Positions 38,771-48,070 of a DNA stretch of 49,691 nt are shown piece after piece (positions within the stretch are counted from its first letter, which is position 1; every line of letters begins with the position of its first letter). The stretch lies in the IMG/VR virus record IMGVR_UViG_3300009503_000005, positions 1-49,691 of that record; one strand, given 5' to 3'. This DNA is from a virus. A model generated the notes under the pieces. That model was not told the DNA's origin and did not search any database. It saw nothing but the letters and a program-made list of their open reading frames with translations. A program made the position numbers and the translations under genes.

Positions 38771-39385
38771 TTACTGCACGCCGCGAGCGTAGAAGCCGTC
38801 AAGCACCAGTTGCAACGTCAATCCGGTGCCGCCGCTGCCGCTGGCGGTCAGTGTGTAAGTCCCGCCGGTCAGTTGCGCGTAGAACGTCATCTGGTTCTCA
38901 ATGACGATGGGGATAGCGAGTTTGTGCATCGACTCGCGAATCGGCTCGCCATTGCTCAGATAGGTGATCGTGGTAGACGTAGCTGTGGTGGCAGTCGTCG
39001 CATATATGCCGCCACCGGCGCTGAAGTACCACAGCGGCGCTTCCTGATACACCTTCTGGCCCAGGTAGAACTGGAGCACGAAGTTGTCCAGGACCGAGTA
39101 CAAGTCCGCTGGAGCCACGTTTTCCTTCCACCGCAGGCGGAACCCGAAAATCGAGAACGCCTCAGGGGCAGGCAAGCGCCGGGACTGACTCATATTGGTT
39201 TGCGCTTTGGTCTTGCCACTCGACGGGCCGACATTGGTGAAGAACGCCGTGCTGAGTTCGTTCACCGTGCTGCCAGCAGCAATAGTGACCGTATCGTAAA
39301 TGGGCGTGTGCTGCACGTCCATGCGGTTGCTGACGTAGACCTCGCTTTTGAAGGCCTCCAGAATCATCTGATCGTATGCAGCCAT
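38771..39385 (-). CDS. Candidate major capsid protein, jelly-roll-like
   Basis: 204 residues. After a mainly polar N-terminus, strands IFGFRLRW, LDNFVLQFYLGQKVYQ, APLWYFSAG, KLAIPIVIENQMTFYAQL and TLQLVLDGFYARGV outline a small beta sandwich with an insertion near 125-145. The gene has an excellent ribosome site (GAGGAGAAACAA), a long untranslated leader and a stabilising hairpin behind it, as expected for the most abundant virion protein. No HK97 features are seen. The identity rests on context and fold impression. Confidence 0.65.
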   Translation of the reverse strand: MAAYDQMILEAFKSEVYVSNRMDVQHTPIYDTVTIAAGSTVNELSTAFFTNVGPSSGKTKAQTNMSQSRRLPAPEAFSIFGFRLRWKENVAPADLYSVLDNFVLQFYLGQKVYQEAPLWYFSAGGGIYATTATTATSTTITYLSNGEPIRESMHKLAIPIVIENQMTFYAQLTGGTYTLTASGSGGTGLTLQLVLDGFYARGVQ

Positions 39386-39607
39386 TTGTTTCTCCTCTCT
39401 GCTATGCAGAAGTGATTTCAGTTAATGACGCCCGGGATCCCCTGACGCCATGCATTGTGAATACTGGGGTGAGCGCTCGGTCTCACCCCGTGAATGCGAG
39501 TGGTGAATGCGAGTAGCGGATTCGGAATCACACTGCAAGTAGCAATTCCGGCAGTGGATTCAGAACCGCCTTCACAACCGATTCCCATACCGATCCTGAT
39601 CTCAGAC
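39386..39607 (-). promoter_or_regulatory. Leader of the candidate capsid gene
   Basis: 222 bases with an 8-bp hairpin GGGGTGAG/CTCACCCC (39466-39473 with 39482-39489) and a small GAATGCGAGT repeat. No clear promoter boxes. The hairpin and the long gap are unusual in this otherwise packed operon and may give the capsid gene its own transcript start. Confidence 0.5.
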
Positions 39608-40369
39608 TCACAGCGCGGTCCCGAAAGCCCGAGTCAGCCCGTTGGCCGTCACGCGAGCATTCGGCGCTGCCGGAGCGGGAGCGGGAGCCGGAATGGACAA
39701 AGGGTTCTGCGGAACCGGGAACTGAGCAGGCATCATGTAGCCCATGCCGCTAATGCCGAAGCCGTAATTGCGCAGGCTGGGAACGAACGCGGCAATAGCA
39801 GTGCTGGCCACCTGCATCAGAGCTCCGAAGGTCAAACCTTCACGGAAGCGGGCCTTGCCTTCACTGCCGCCTCCCACTACTGCGCCGCCACCCCAACTCA
39901 CTACTGCGGCGGAAATGGCGTCGCGCACCAGCGGACCCATAGAGCCCGCAAATCCGAGCGCCCCAGCGGGGATGATCTGGCCCACGAAGCGAGTAGCGGC
40001 AACACCTGTGAGACCACCGGCTACCAGCGTCCAGTTGCTGACGCTGAACACCGGGTTGCGGCGGCGATGATGCCTGCGCCGAGTGGTGTAGCGCACCAGC
40101 AACGGATTGTGCCTGCGACGGTGGACCCTGCGGCGGGGATTGTGACGTTTGAATGCCAGCACCGAAACATGCTTACGGCGCCGTCGAGCATTGTGCTTAC
40201 GCTTTCTCTTTGGATTCATAGTTGTTCTCCTTTTCGGGTTTACCGCGCCGAGCGTCAGTACTAGCGCGGGGTTAATCCGGCGGTGCGTGGTGCGCCGCCG
40301 TGCGTTTTTGGTGCGGCGTACTCTCCGGGGATTGGCTAGCCGCCGCACCAGTTTGATCGTAGTCGCCAT
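39608..40369 (-). CDS. Arginine-rich membrane protein, possible DNA-binding virion component
   Basis: 253 residues. The first 115 residues are almost entirely Arg, Lys, His, Asn and Pro, with repeated R-x-N-P (RRINP, KRHNP, RRHNP, RRRNP). Two to three membrane segments follow (about 125-215), then a Pro/Ala tail. The basic part could bind the genome on the inner face of a membrane or capsid. An internal ATG at 40219 has a strong AAGGAGAACAACT site, so a shorter form lacking 50 residues may also be made. Confidence 0.78.
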   Translation of the reverse strand: MATTIKLVRRLANPRRVRRTKNARRRTTHRRINPALVLTLGAVNPKRRTTMNPKRKRKHNARRRRKHVSVLAFKRHNPRRRVHRRRHNPLLVRYTTRRRHHRRRNPVFSVSNWTLVAGGLTGVAATRFVGQIIPAGALGFAGSMGPLVRDAISAAVVSWGGGAVVGGGSEGKARFREGLTFGALMQVASTAIAAFVPSLRNYGFGISGMGYMMPAQFPVPQNPLSIPAPAPAPAAPNARVTANGLTRAFGTAL

Positions 40370-40403
40370 ACGGTTCTCCCTTCTCAACTTCAAGTCCGGA
40401 GCA

Positions 40404-41555
40404 TCAATTCACGATGCCCTCGGGCTTGATCTCGTAGTCGCCACCGATGAATTCCAGATTCTGGTTCAGCCGATCATAAGCGAGCACCGGCAGCGTACCG
40501 CCTTCTTCACCCATGTCGTGCACGTAATCGATGACGTCAAAATCGTCAAAATGCTTCCGCGTGCGGTATGTGACCTGCAACACGGAACCCACAAATACCT
40601 TGTCCTTCTGGATAGCGGATTCTGAGAATCCCATGGATTCCAGATCCAGACTCTGCTCTCCGCCCACAACGTAGAGCTGCTTGCGGTCTGGAGAGCAGCA
40701 CAGCATCACGTCAGCGTCGAAGTTGACTTTGTAAATGGATTCGTTTGCAGCGCTCTGCACTACAAGCTGAACGAGTTGCCCCAGCACTGTCAGCGCATCG
40801 CGCTCGATGTGATCCTCTTCGACTTCCAGGATTTCATCACTCGGTTTCCCGTGGAATTCCTTGTACACTTCCTCAGCAGACTCGATATCATCCACGATTT
40901 CCGGTGGCGCTTCCGACTTCGTGGTCAGTTCCTCACCATCGAATTCCGTAACGGGCTCAGAACTCGGATTCGCTACGGCTCTCCCAAGCCCCAACCCGAG
41001 TGCGTAATACAATTGCTCGGCAGCGAGATTCGGTCTCAGATATCGATCTCCGTGCCGCCTTCCGGCGTTGTCTATCGCTTCCCACAACCCGGTATTGAGA
41101 TTCTGATGCACGGATCCGATCTTGCGTCCTCGGTATAGCACCGTAAACGAAGTCAGTTCCGAGTAGCGGGAGAACGGGGATGCAACCAGCTCCAGATCCC
41201 TTACCGGATTCCTGCGGCTTCTCCGGGCGTCCCGAGTGGAATAAGCAGTCAATTCATAGCTTCCGTTCGGCATGCGATAGATTTGCGCGGCAATAAAGAT
41301 GCTCGGATCCGTTGTGGGCAGAATCATATTGCGAGTCTGCCCATAGGGAACCGCCTGGTCCACATAGCCTTTCAGTCTCAGACCGACGCTGAGCAGCGCT
41401 TTCTCAATCGCGTCGTTGATTTGCCAGATGCCGTCATAGTACGTAGGCAACTTGGCTAGCGCCTGCTGCACACTCCGCGCCAGTTTCCGGTCTGAACTCG
41501 GATTCGGCTTCAGTCTCCCTACTACTTTCGTCGCCAGCTTTGAGTAGTCCTTCAT
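40404..41555 (-). CDS. Unknown 383-residue late protein
   Basis: Contains SRRNPVRD (about 115) and an acidic middle (about 210-245, VTEFDGEELTTKSEAPPEIVDD), then a mixed C-terminal domain. The N-terminal 110 residues look alpha/beta. Its place between an arginine-rich protein and a Cys-rich protein suggests a virion or assembly role. No family recognised. Confidence 0.78.
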   Translation of the reverse strand: MKDYSKLATKVVGRLKPNPSSDRKLARSVQQALAKLPTYYDGIWQINDAIEKALLSVGLRLKGYVDQAVPYGQTRNMILPTTDPSIFIAAQIYRMPNGSYELTAYSTRDARRSRRNPVRDLELVASPFSRYSELTSFTVLYRGRKIGSVHQNLNTGLWEAIDNAGRRHGDRYLRPNLAAEQLYYALGLGLGRAVANPSSEPVTEFDGEELTTKSEAPPEIVDDIESAEEVYKEFHGKPSDEILEVEEDHIERDALTVLGQLVQLVVQSAANESIYKVNFDADVMLCCSPDRKQLYVVGGEQSLDLESMGFSESAIQKDKVFVGSVLQVTYRTRKHFDDFDVIDYVHDMGEEGGTLPVLAYDRLNQNLEFIGGDYEIKPEGIVN

Positions 41556-41559
41556 GACG

Positions 41560-42681
41560 TCACTTCTCCACTGTGAGATTCACCAGATTTTTGGCAACCG
41601 TATTCGCTTTCGACCCATGCGCTGCGAATGCGATTGCGGTTTTGCTGCGGCGCAGGAATTCATCCTTTAGGCAGAGCTTGCACTCCGTGCACCATACACG
41701 TTCTTCCCGGTTGTTCTTATCTCGAAGTTCATGCGGGCATGGTAGCAGCTTGAATCCGTTGCCTGCATCGTAAGCCCCTTTGCGGTACTCGCCCATGTCA
41801 TTCTGAAGGTAGTCTGGAACCACCACCGCGCACCCATACCCGAGCTCATATGCTTGCGGAAGCTGATCCACGCTGTCGCAACTGGCTAGCACGCTGATCT
41901 TCCCACTCCACTGTGATCGCGGAATGTCACGCCAGCCGTGTGTATAATTCCACACGTTCTTCTCTGTACCGTCGGATTTGGTTCCCGGACCCTGTAGCGG
42001 ACCTTCGGCATATATGCTCGCAGCATCGCTGACTATCGACACCGCTTTGGAAGTCACGCAATCTCCCACTACATGGAGCCGCACGGCGTTGTTGATACGC
42101 AGTGCTTTCCATACCGGATATGCGACTCGCAGCACTTGCGCCTCGTCTTCCGCTACCTCTTCCGGAGATGCATCCGCTGCGCCGCTGCGATGCTGAACTC
42201 CAGCCTGCCTATTCAGTTTCGAAGTGTGCACTATGGCTTGAGGACCGGATTCGGCGTAACATCCAGCACCATATAACGGGCACCGGAACCCACTTTTGTT
42301 ATTCGTTCCAGATGGGCACGAGGCCTGTGCCGCATTGGTGCACAGCGTCGGTCCGGTTTTCATATTCCCGCTGTTGATGCTGGCGTTGGCTAATCGATTC
42401 GGACCCCAGATCACAATGGCTTTGCCACTGCTGGTTTTGACTCCAATGCTCTCCAGCAGATCCTTCACCCGCTTCAGGCGTCCACTCAGATCGGATTCCT
42501 TGGCAGCGGCTTTAAATCGCTCCTCACTCACCTTCGCCCATGGGGGATTCTTCGATTTGGATAGCTGCTTCGCTAACTCCGCTGCAGCCTCGAAATCCAC
42601 CGAGATGACATTGCTGACGCTATGCGTGCGCCCGTCCGGGCCCCAAATATGATCGTCTCCACCCACCGTATAGATCGCCAT
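41560..42681 (-). CDS. Cysteine-rich protein resembling phage gp88-like proteins
   Basis: 373 residues. CTNAAQASCPSG, CPLYGAGCYAES, HVVGDCVT, YTHGWRDIP and a C-terminal CxxCxxC (CTECKLC) recall a phage family whose members share S-C-P-x-x-x-x-C and G-C-Y-A motifs and may bind iron-sulfur or zinc. Its function is unknown; finding it inside a late operon is odd. ATG 42681 overlaps the previous stop. Confidence 0.72.
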   Translation of the reverse strand: MAIYTVGGDDHIWGPDGRTHSVSNVISVDFEAAAELAKQLSKSKNPPWAKVSEERFKAAAKESDLSGRLKRVKDLLESIGVKTSSGKAIVIWGPNRLANASINSGNMKTGPTLCTNAAQASCPSGTNNKSGFRCPLYGAGCYAESGPQAIVHTSKLNRQAGVQHRSGAADASPEEVAEDEAQVLRVAYPVWKALRINNAVRLHVVGDCVTSKAVSIVSDAASIYAEGPLQGPGTKSDGTEKNVWNYTHGWRDIPRSQWSGKISVLASCDSVDQLPQAYELGYGCAVVVPDYLQNDMGEYRKGAYDAGNGFKLLPCPHELRDKNNREERVWCTECKLCLKDEFLRRSKTAIAFAAHGSKANTVAKNLVNLTVEK

Positions 42682-43526
42682 CACACTCTCCGCTTTACAT
42701 AGTCGATGTCCCTCTGAATGCGGTGATGCACTTCCGCTACGGACATCGATTCCGGAATTACGTTCTGAAGTACGATTTCGCCGTGTGATTTCAGCTTGTA
42801 AGCTCTGAGATGCGGAATCTTGGAGCGCAACCACATAGCGAAATCCGATAGCGCTTCAGAAGTGCTTCTGTAGCCGCTGAAGCTCAGCGCTTTCCAGACT
42901 GGCTTTGCACCGGGAGCTCCAACTAGCGCCATGCCTTCCATGTCCGTGTACGGATTATGCCGAGCAGCTCTGCGTCCTGCAGCCGCCATAGCCTGGAACG
43001 CTGCTTTGCCGTACTTGCGCCGACCAATCCAAGCCGCCAGCGCTTTGGGATCATATGCTCCTTTCTGCTCCAGCTGCCTGGTCAGTTTGCGAAACCCGAC
43101 ATAGGGATTCAGCACTCGGTACCCGGACTGCACCAAGCGCCAGAACTCACTACTGGCAGCAGGGATCAGCCTTCGAGTCGAAGATTGCAAGCGTTGCCAG
43201 TAGTCGATTTCATCTCTCGGAACCAGTTTCAGAGTTCGTTCTCGAGCATCGGAGAAGTAATAGTCTCGATAGGTGGGATTGCCGCGTCGGTTCACATTGA
43301 CGACGTCCCAGGCGTCTTGAGACAACGCCAGCAATTCCGGACCGTCGTACTTCTCGGTATCCAAACGCCGAGCTCCCTTGCGCAGAGACTTCTGACACCA
43401 CAAGTCCACTAGTTCTCCCGTGTTGTCGAACTCGAAGAAGTAATAGAGATTATCATCGAGTTTCGAGCCAGGCCAGCGGGAATTGAATTCCGCTACATCA
43501 TCAGGACCCATTATCACTACCGGCAT
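42681..43526 (-). CDS. Unknown 281-residue late protein
   Basis: Alpha/beta N-terminal domain (about 1-110), a helical basic middle, and RRAARHNPYTDMEG (about 185), which carries the R-x-N-P motif. ATG 43526 follows GAGG; the longer frame start overlaps the gene before. No family recognised. Confidence 0.77.
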   Translation of the reverse strand: MPVVIMGPDDVAEFNSRWPGSKLDDNLYYFFEFDNTGELVDLWCQKSLRKGARRLDTEKYDGPELLALSQDAWDVVNVNRRGNPTYRDYYFSDARERTLKLVPRDEIDYWQRLQSSTRRLIPAASSEFWRLVQSGYRVLNPYVGFRKLTRQLEQKGAYDPKALAAWIGRRKYGKAAFQAMAAAGRRAARHNPYTDMEGMALVGAPGAKPVWKALSFSGYRSTSEALSDFAMWLRSKIPHLRAYKLKSHGEIVLQNVIPESMSVAEVHHRIQRDIDYVKRRV

Positions 43527-43533
43527 AGACGCC

Positions 43534-44067
43534 TCACTTCTCACGCGCTTTTCTGGCCAGCGCAGCAGTTTTGCTGGCTAGTGCAGCAGCTTTGCTGGTT
43601 ACCGCAGTAGCGTAAGTCGGATATCTCCTCTTGTAATCCGCTAGTTCCTCGTAGTACCTAGCTTTAGCCTCATACTTGGCCGCCAGGCGCTCTGCTCTGG
43701 AGCCACGCCGTGTAACCATCATCAACAGCAGCACTCCCAATCCCAAGCTCAGATACGGATGCTGCTGTACGAAGTCGGTAATACTGCTCACCGTAGGCTG
43801 AACGCTCTGCCACACTGAATCCAACGAGATTTCCCCGATGCCGTTGATATAGCCCATCGAGGCTGTTTTTCCCGCTGGCATTCCCACTGTGCGCAGTGCG
43901 TCAATCAGCGGATTCTGCGGCACTACGAACCCCGCTGGCAGCATCATGCCCACACCCTTTCCCACACCCACTACGGCGCGAGGTCGGAAAGGGTTATTCG
44001 GCACGACAAACCAACCCGGGAGCATTTCTCCCAATCCGGGTGCGGGATGAATATTCACAAATGGCAT
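43534..44067 (-). CDS. Late membrane protein with twin VVPxNP segments
   Basis: 177 residues. MLPGWFVVPNNPF and MMLPAGFVVPQNPL are an internal duplication. One membrane span lies at about 103-117 (LSLGLGVLLLMMV), followed by a basic coiled C-terminus (AAKYEAKARYYEELADYKRR). GAGGG precedes ATG 44067. Probably a virion membrane protein. Confidence 0.75.
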   Translation of the reverse strand: MPFVNIHPAPGLGEMLPGWFVVPNNPFRPRAVVGVGKGVGMMLPAGFVVPQNPLIDALRTVGMPAGKTASMGYINGIGEISLDSVWQSVQPTVSSITDFVQQHPYLSLGLGVLLLMMVTRRGSRAERLAAKYEAKARYYEELADYKRRYPTYATAVTSKAAALASKTAALARKAREK

Positions 44068-44069
44068 AG

Positions 44070-44534
44070 CTATACCCTCTTAGCTGCAACTACTGCGGCA
44101 ATCACTGCGGCAGCGCCTACAGCAATCCACAGCATTTTCGAACTCAGAATTTCCTTCACCGTGTCGGACGCACCCACTAGGAAGCTCGGAACGGTAGCGA
44201 CTCCCGGTAGTGCGGTGTAGTATCGCTGCACGGATTCGTCATAGCGCTCTTTAGCGCCAATGACCGCCTGATCCGGAGTCCACTCTCCTGGCTGCGTCAT
44301 TTGCTCTTCGGTCTCTGGAGCTGGAGGCGCAGGCACTACCGGACCCTGGCATCCGATGCCAAACCACTCGCAATACCAGGGCTCGCCCGTCACGCATTCC
44401 CATTGCGCAGGGACATTGGCTCCTGTGACGGACGGCGTAATGGGAATGGCCCTAGAGTACTGAGGGCACATTCCAGGATCGGAAACGACCGCCACGGTCT
44501 GATATCCCAATCCGCTACTGGATTTGACCATCAT
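44070..44534 (-). CDS. Late membrane protein with Cys-Trp segment
   Basis: 154 residues: a beta-like N-terminus with cysteines (QWECVTGEPWYCEWFGIGCQG), a Pro-rich hinge, EEQMTQPGEWTPDQAV, and one C-terminal span (KMLWIAVGAAAVIAAVVAA). ATG 44534 overlaps the previous stop. By impression, related sequences occur in acidobacterial contigs. Confidence 0.75.
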   Translation of the reverse strand: MMVKSSSGLGYQTVAVVSDPGMCPQYSRAIPITPSVTGANVPAQWECVTGEPWYCEWFGIGCQGPVVPAPPAPETEEQMTQPGEWTPDQAVIGAKERYDESVQRYYTALPGVATVPSFLVGASDTVKEILSSKMLWIAVGAAAVIAAVVAAKRV

Positions 44535-44851
44535 TCCGTCACCCACTGAGCATCGATCACGTTTGTGGAATCGGAAGCCGGAATCACTTTAGCTTTCACT
44601 ACGCCAGTGCGCACTCGCTTTGATTTCGATTTCGACTTCGGTTCTGAATTCCGAATCTCAACTCCGCTATTGCTATTCACCATGCCTCTCACTACCCTTC
44701 TCACCGCCGGGCTGTCCAACTGCTTCACTGCCCGCTGCACGTTCGGCTCGAACGCTAGGTACAGAGCATGCAGAACCGGGTTCTGCTGCGCAATCCGGGC
44801 GATGATGCCGCCAATCAGAATGTCGAGCCGACCTGTGGGATCTGTTCTCAT
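44531..44851 (-). CDS. Unknown 106-residue basic late protein
   Basis: Helical start (LDILIGGIIARIAQQNPVLHALYLAF), then a Ser/Lys run (EPKSKSKSKRVR). ATG 44851 overlaps the previous stop (ATGA), which fixes the start against a longer frame. Function unknown. Confidence 0.75.
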   Translation of the reverse strand: MRTDPTGRLDILIGGIIARIAQQNPVLHALYLAFEPNVQRAVKQLDSPAVRRVVRGMVNSNSGVEIRNSEPKSKSKSKRVRTGVVKAKVIPASDSTNVIDAQWVTE

Positions 44852-45252
44852 CGCATCATCAGAATCAGCAGCAGCGCTCCAATACCGACAGGGATAGCCC
44901 ATGACGGAAGCGATCCGGACATAACTGCGGCTCCGGATTTGCAATACTGACTGTCAATCTCAAAACTCTTACTGGGATCCACGGCGCACACGAGATAGCA
45001 CTTGCCGTCACTGCCGAGCATTGGGTTCCACGGCGCTGAGTAACAGGGAGATCCTGGAGGCACAAACGAGCTCTGGTTTTGTAATCCGAACTGGCTGAAA
45101 TATTGAGACAGATCTGTGGTATCATCAGCTCCCAACGCCGCCATGGCTCTTCGATGTCGATACATGAAATCACCGTCAGCTCTGGTTCCCGATGACGCCA
45201 TCAGCTTTCGTCTCCGGTACATGAAATCATCACCAGCACCCAACGAGATCAT
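44848..45252 (-). CDS. Late membrane protein with DFMYRRR repeats
   Basis: 134 residues. GDDFMYRRRKLMASSG and DGDFMYRHRRAMAALG are an internal duplication; cysteines follow (C70, C84, C88, C103 approximately), then a single C-terminal span (AIPVGIGALLLILMM). It overlaps the 59-residue gene upstream by four bases. Confidence 0.75.
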   Translation of the reverse strand: MISLGAGDDFMYRRRKLMASSGTRADGDFMYRHRRAMAALGADDTTDLSQYFSQFGLQNQSSFVPPGSPCYSAPWNPMLGSDGKCYLVCAVDPSKSFEIDSQYCKSGAAVMSGSLPSWAIPVGIGALLLILMMR

Positions 45253-45428
45253 TTCTCACCTCCCGAACCTGAAATCATTACCAGCGCCAGAACTCCTAGT
45301 GCAATCCAGTACCACGGAATGGATCCGGAGGCGCTCTGCTGCTGCTGCTGCTGTTGCTGCAATACGGGCTTGTCCCAATCGTATTCCGCCGTCAGCTCCG
45401 GATTCGTGGAGCACACATTGACCTGCAT
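45249..45428 (-). CDS. 59-residue single-span protein with a glutamine run
   Basis: MQVNVCSTNPELTAEYDW begins the protein, a run of eight glutamines follows, and one C-terminal span (YWIALGVLALVMISG) ends it. GGAGGTGAT lies directly before ATG 45428, and the stop overlaps the next start (ATGA). It fits the series of tail-anchored small late proteins. Confidence 0.78.
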   Translation of the reverse strand: MQVNVCSTNPELTAEYDWDKPVLQQQQQQQQSASGSIPWYWIALGVLALVMISGSGGEK

Positions 45429-45429
45429 A

Positions 45430-45915
45430 TCACCTCCAGGAGATGGGCGAGCGCCACATCAGACCGCTCAATCCGAATTGGGTAAGGAGCTGGTGGTACT
45501 CAGCCGCAGTGAGTTGCTGATCCGGCGTCACTGACAGCTTCGTGTCCAGTTGCGGTTGATATACTGCGGGATCCGGATCCGCAATACCCAGAATGTCCTT
45601 TGCGCCTTTCATGCGGTAGTAGTTCCACTCCCACCAGTTGAGTCTATAGTCACCAGCGAGGCTGGCTTTGCTGGCATCAACCGCTGCCTGCATGAGAACG
45701 TTGTCTGGAGGTGGTGGAGTAGTGGGAGTAGTGCCAGATCCAGTGCCAGGTCCGGTACCAGTATTGGTTCCAGTGCGTGTACCTGGAGCGAGCGGGGAAG
45801 TGGGAACCTTACCCTGAGTAGCCGCAGCCACATCGCTACTATGCTTTAACCAATTCCAGAGCAGATACGCTCCAGCGGCCAGTAGAATCCATTTCATCAT
45901 GTTGTCTTGATTCAT
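45430..45915 (-). CDS. Late membrane protein with N-terminal anchor
   Basis: 161 residues. One N-terminal span (MKWILLAAGAYLLWNWL), a Thr/Gly/Pro linker (TRTGTNTGTGPGTGSG), then a helical domain with NWWEWNYYRMKG and a C-terminal helical part. GAGGAG precedes ATG 45915. Orientation is opposite to that of its tail-anchored neighbours. Confidence 0.77.
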   Translation of the reverse strand: MNQDNMMKWILLAAGAYLLWNWLKHSSDVAAATQGKVPTSPLAPGTRTGTNTGTGPGTGSGTTPTTPPPPDNVLMQAAVDASKASLAGDYRLNWWEWNYYRMKGAKDILGIADPDPAVYQPQLDTKLSVTPDQQLTAAEYHQLLTQFGLSGLMWRSPISWR

Positions 45916-45920
45916 AGCTA

Positions 45921-46106
45921 TTACTCCTCACTGCTTCCGCCACCAGACAGCAGCATCAATACCAACAGCGCTGCTCCACCTAGGAACCACCAAGACTCGT
46001 AAAAGGGCAGCGGAACCTTTTCAGAAAATGAGCCTCCACCACCTGGGTAAACTACACCTGATCCACCGCTCTGGTTTGTGGTAGTGTCTCCTATGCCAGT
46101 CATCAT
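45921..46106 (-). CDS. 61-residue single-span protein
   Basis: A Gly/Ser-rich N-terminus and one span (WWFLGGAALLVLMLLSGG) near the C-terminus. TAGGAG lies upstream of ATG 46106. One of the small tail-anchored late proteins. Confidence 0.73.
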   Translation of the reverse strand: MMTGIGDTTTNQSGGSGVVYPGGGGSFSEKVPLPFYESWWFLGGAALLVLMLLSGGGSSEE

Positions 46107-46116
46107 ACGAGTGCTC

Positions 46117-47226
46117 CTATTTCTTTCCGCTCATGAGCATTAGCAGCAGCACTGCTCCCGCGCCCAGGAACAGATACATGTTGTCCACTCCGGGAATGAT
46201 GCGACCGCTATCAGCACCAGGACCAGGTTCAGTTATATAGCCAGTACTATCACCAGGGCCAGTGCCAGGGCTAGAGCCAGTATTATCACCAGGACCAGTG
46301 CCAGTATTCACTACTCCAGGCTGCAGCGTGGATCCAGCAGGACCAGCAGGCTTATTCACAATGAACGAGAACGAGCCAGCGGGCTGGCCGCCGACTTTCA
46401 CGGTTTCATACCAGGAGCCCACGGTATCAGAAGTGAACGTGCCGTTCAGAATGAACAGCCCGTTGGCGTCGGTGCTGCCGTAGCGAGTTTCTCCGAGATC
46501 GATGCCATTCTGGTGTGCAGCAATGGTGACGTCCTGATTCGGAGGTCCCGTAACTCGAATCGTCCATGACTTCCCAACTTCCCAGCCACCCGGTGCTGAA
46601 ATCGTAGCGGATAGTGAATACTGATTGCTGGTAGTGGTGCCAGTGGTGGTGCCAGTAGTGGTGCCAGTAGCAGTAGTGGTGCCAGTAGTAGTTTGCGTAT
46701 TCAGCGTGGCCTGCTGATAACGCACATCCGGTGTCGTTGGCAATCCGATATTCTGCGGATAGGCCGCTGCCGTTGCCGACATCCACTGCTGCACGCTCTG
46801 TTGAATACGCTGCTGCTCATTAGGACTGATAGCACGCTGGATGGCAAACTCGACTTTGGGTATGATTCCTTCCCACTTGTCAGGACCAACCTGTTTCCAC
46901 ACGGGAAGCGTAGCTGGAGTGTAACTGTAATACTCGAGGTCATTCCAGTCCCGATCATCCAGTATGAAATCCACAGTGGGAGTAGGACTCACTACTCCGA
47001 ACAGATAATACCCACCAGTAGCCGGATCGTTAGTTTCTACCGTGCCCCGTACCGTATTCGTGTTCGGGTCCGGAGTCAGCTTGGTAATGCGGTCGTAATA
47101 ATAACGCAGTTCCGGTTTGATTTGGCCAGGGGGATAATATTCACGCGCGATGGAACTCTGGAGCTGATTAAAAACACTTTGTACCTGGCCCCAGTCATAA
47201 TCTCGCGCCCAATTGTACTTAGCCAT
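46117..47226 (-). CDS. Late surface-type protein with Ig-like domain and C-terminal anchor
   Basis: 369 residues. An N-terminal helical/aromatic domain (1-165), a Thr/Gly repeat linker, an Ig-like beta domain (about 205-285: GGWEVGKSWTIRVTGPPNQDV), a Gly/Pro/Thr linker, and a C-terminal span (YLFLGAGAVLLLMLMS). ATG 47226 overlaps the previous stop. It looks like a membrane-anchored surface protein of the particle. Confidence 0.8.
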   Translation of the reverse strand: MAKYNWARDYDWGQVQSVFNQLQSSIAREYYPPGQIKPELRYYYDRITKLTPDPNTNTVRGTVETNDPATGGYYLFGVVSPTPTVDFILDDRDWNDLEYYSYTPATLPVWKQVGPDKWEGIIPKVEFAIQRAISPNEQQRIQQSVQQWMSATAAAYPQNIGLPTTPDVRYQQATLNTQTTTGTTTATGTTTGTTTGTTTSNQYSLSATISAPGGWEVGKSWTIRVTGPPNQDVTIAAHQNGIDLGETRYGSTDANGLFILNGTFTSDTVGSWYETVKVGGQPAGSFSFIVNKPAGPAGSTLQPGVVNTGTGPGDNTGSSPGTGPGDSTGYITEPGPGADSGRIIPGVDNMYLFLGAGAVLLLMLMSGKK

Positions 47227-48070
47227 CACTGCCTCCCATCATCATCGCCGCTACAATCAATCCGATACCGCCTATCAGATATAGAGATGGAGTTCCATCC
47301 TCAAGCGGCATTCCAGTATTCGGATCTATGACTCGTCCATCCGGAGTCAGCACCGGATCCGGTTTCATGTTCGGCACCGGATCATTCGCAATTGGATCCC
47401 GATAGCCTACAAACCAGTTCCAGCAATCACCGCTGGGATCCACACTGCCATACTCAATGCAAATGCCGTGATCGTATCGAGTGCATTTGGCGCGGTAGTG
47501 GCAGGATCCGCGATCCCGGTCTGCAATGCATCGCCGTCCTGCATCCCCAAGCTGAGAATTCATGCAGGCCTGCTTCAAGGCCTCCCAGGCGGCGTCGAAA
47601 TTCGCCAGCGCTTGCGCTTGCGATGCTTTGGTTCTCGGCCCGGAGAAGTAGCCCTGGATGTTCTCTATCAGTTTGGGCTCGATGCTGTTTACAATCTTGG
47701 TGGCTTCCGTTTTTTGCGCATTGCGCCGGAATATGGAACTCAACCAGAAAGTCACTCCAGCTACGGCGGCGCCTACTAGAGGTATCGCCCAAGTCGCAGT
47801 GCTGGTGGCGGCGAGCACTCCACTAGTGATTTCACCAGCGGTGCCGATAGCTGCTGTGGTTACGTTGCCACCTCCCGCCGCTGCCTTCACAATCTGTTGT
47901 CCGCCGCTGCTTACAGTCTGGTACAGCGGAGTGGAAGTCTGAGATGGGCTCTGAGAGACAGAACTGTAGTAGGTATCCATCTCACTCCCACCCTCGCCCA
48001 CATCGTACTGCCCCACGGCAACCGGAGCTGGGTGGTAAAGGCTAAACGTGGCTGGATTCCTGATGATCAT
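47219..48070 (-). CDS. Late membrane protein with a conserved Cys region
   Basis: 283 residues. The N-terminus is MIIRNPATFSLYHP; a span lies at about 92-112 (WAIPLVGAAVAGVTFWL); a helical Cys-rich region (about 150-225) contains AWEALKQACMNSQLGDAGRRC, and a second span is at the C-terminus (YLIGGIGLIVAAMMM). By impression the AWEALxQxC...AGxRC region recurs in proteins of uncultured viruses of soil bacteria. It overlaps both neighbours. Confidence 0.78.
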   Translation of the reverse strand: MIIRNPATFSLYHPAPVAVGQYDVGEGGSEMDTYYSSVSQSPSQTSTPLYQTVSSGGQQIVKAAAGGGNVTTAAIGTAGEITSGVLAATSTATWAIPLVGAAVAGVTFWLSSIFRRNAQKTEATKIVNSIEPKLIENIQGYFSGPRTKASQAQALANFDAAWEALKQACMNSQLGDAGRRCIADRDRGSCHYRAKCTRYDHGICIEYGSVDPSGDCWNWFVGYRDPIANDPVPNMKPDPVLTPDGRVIDPNTGMPLEDGTPSLYLIGGIGLIVAAMMMGGSDG

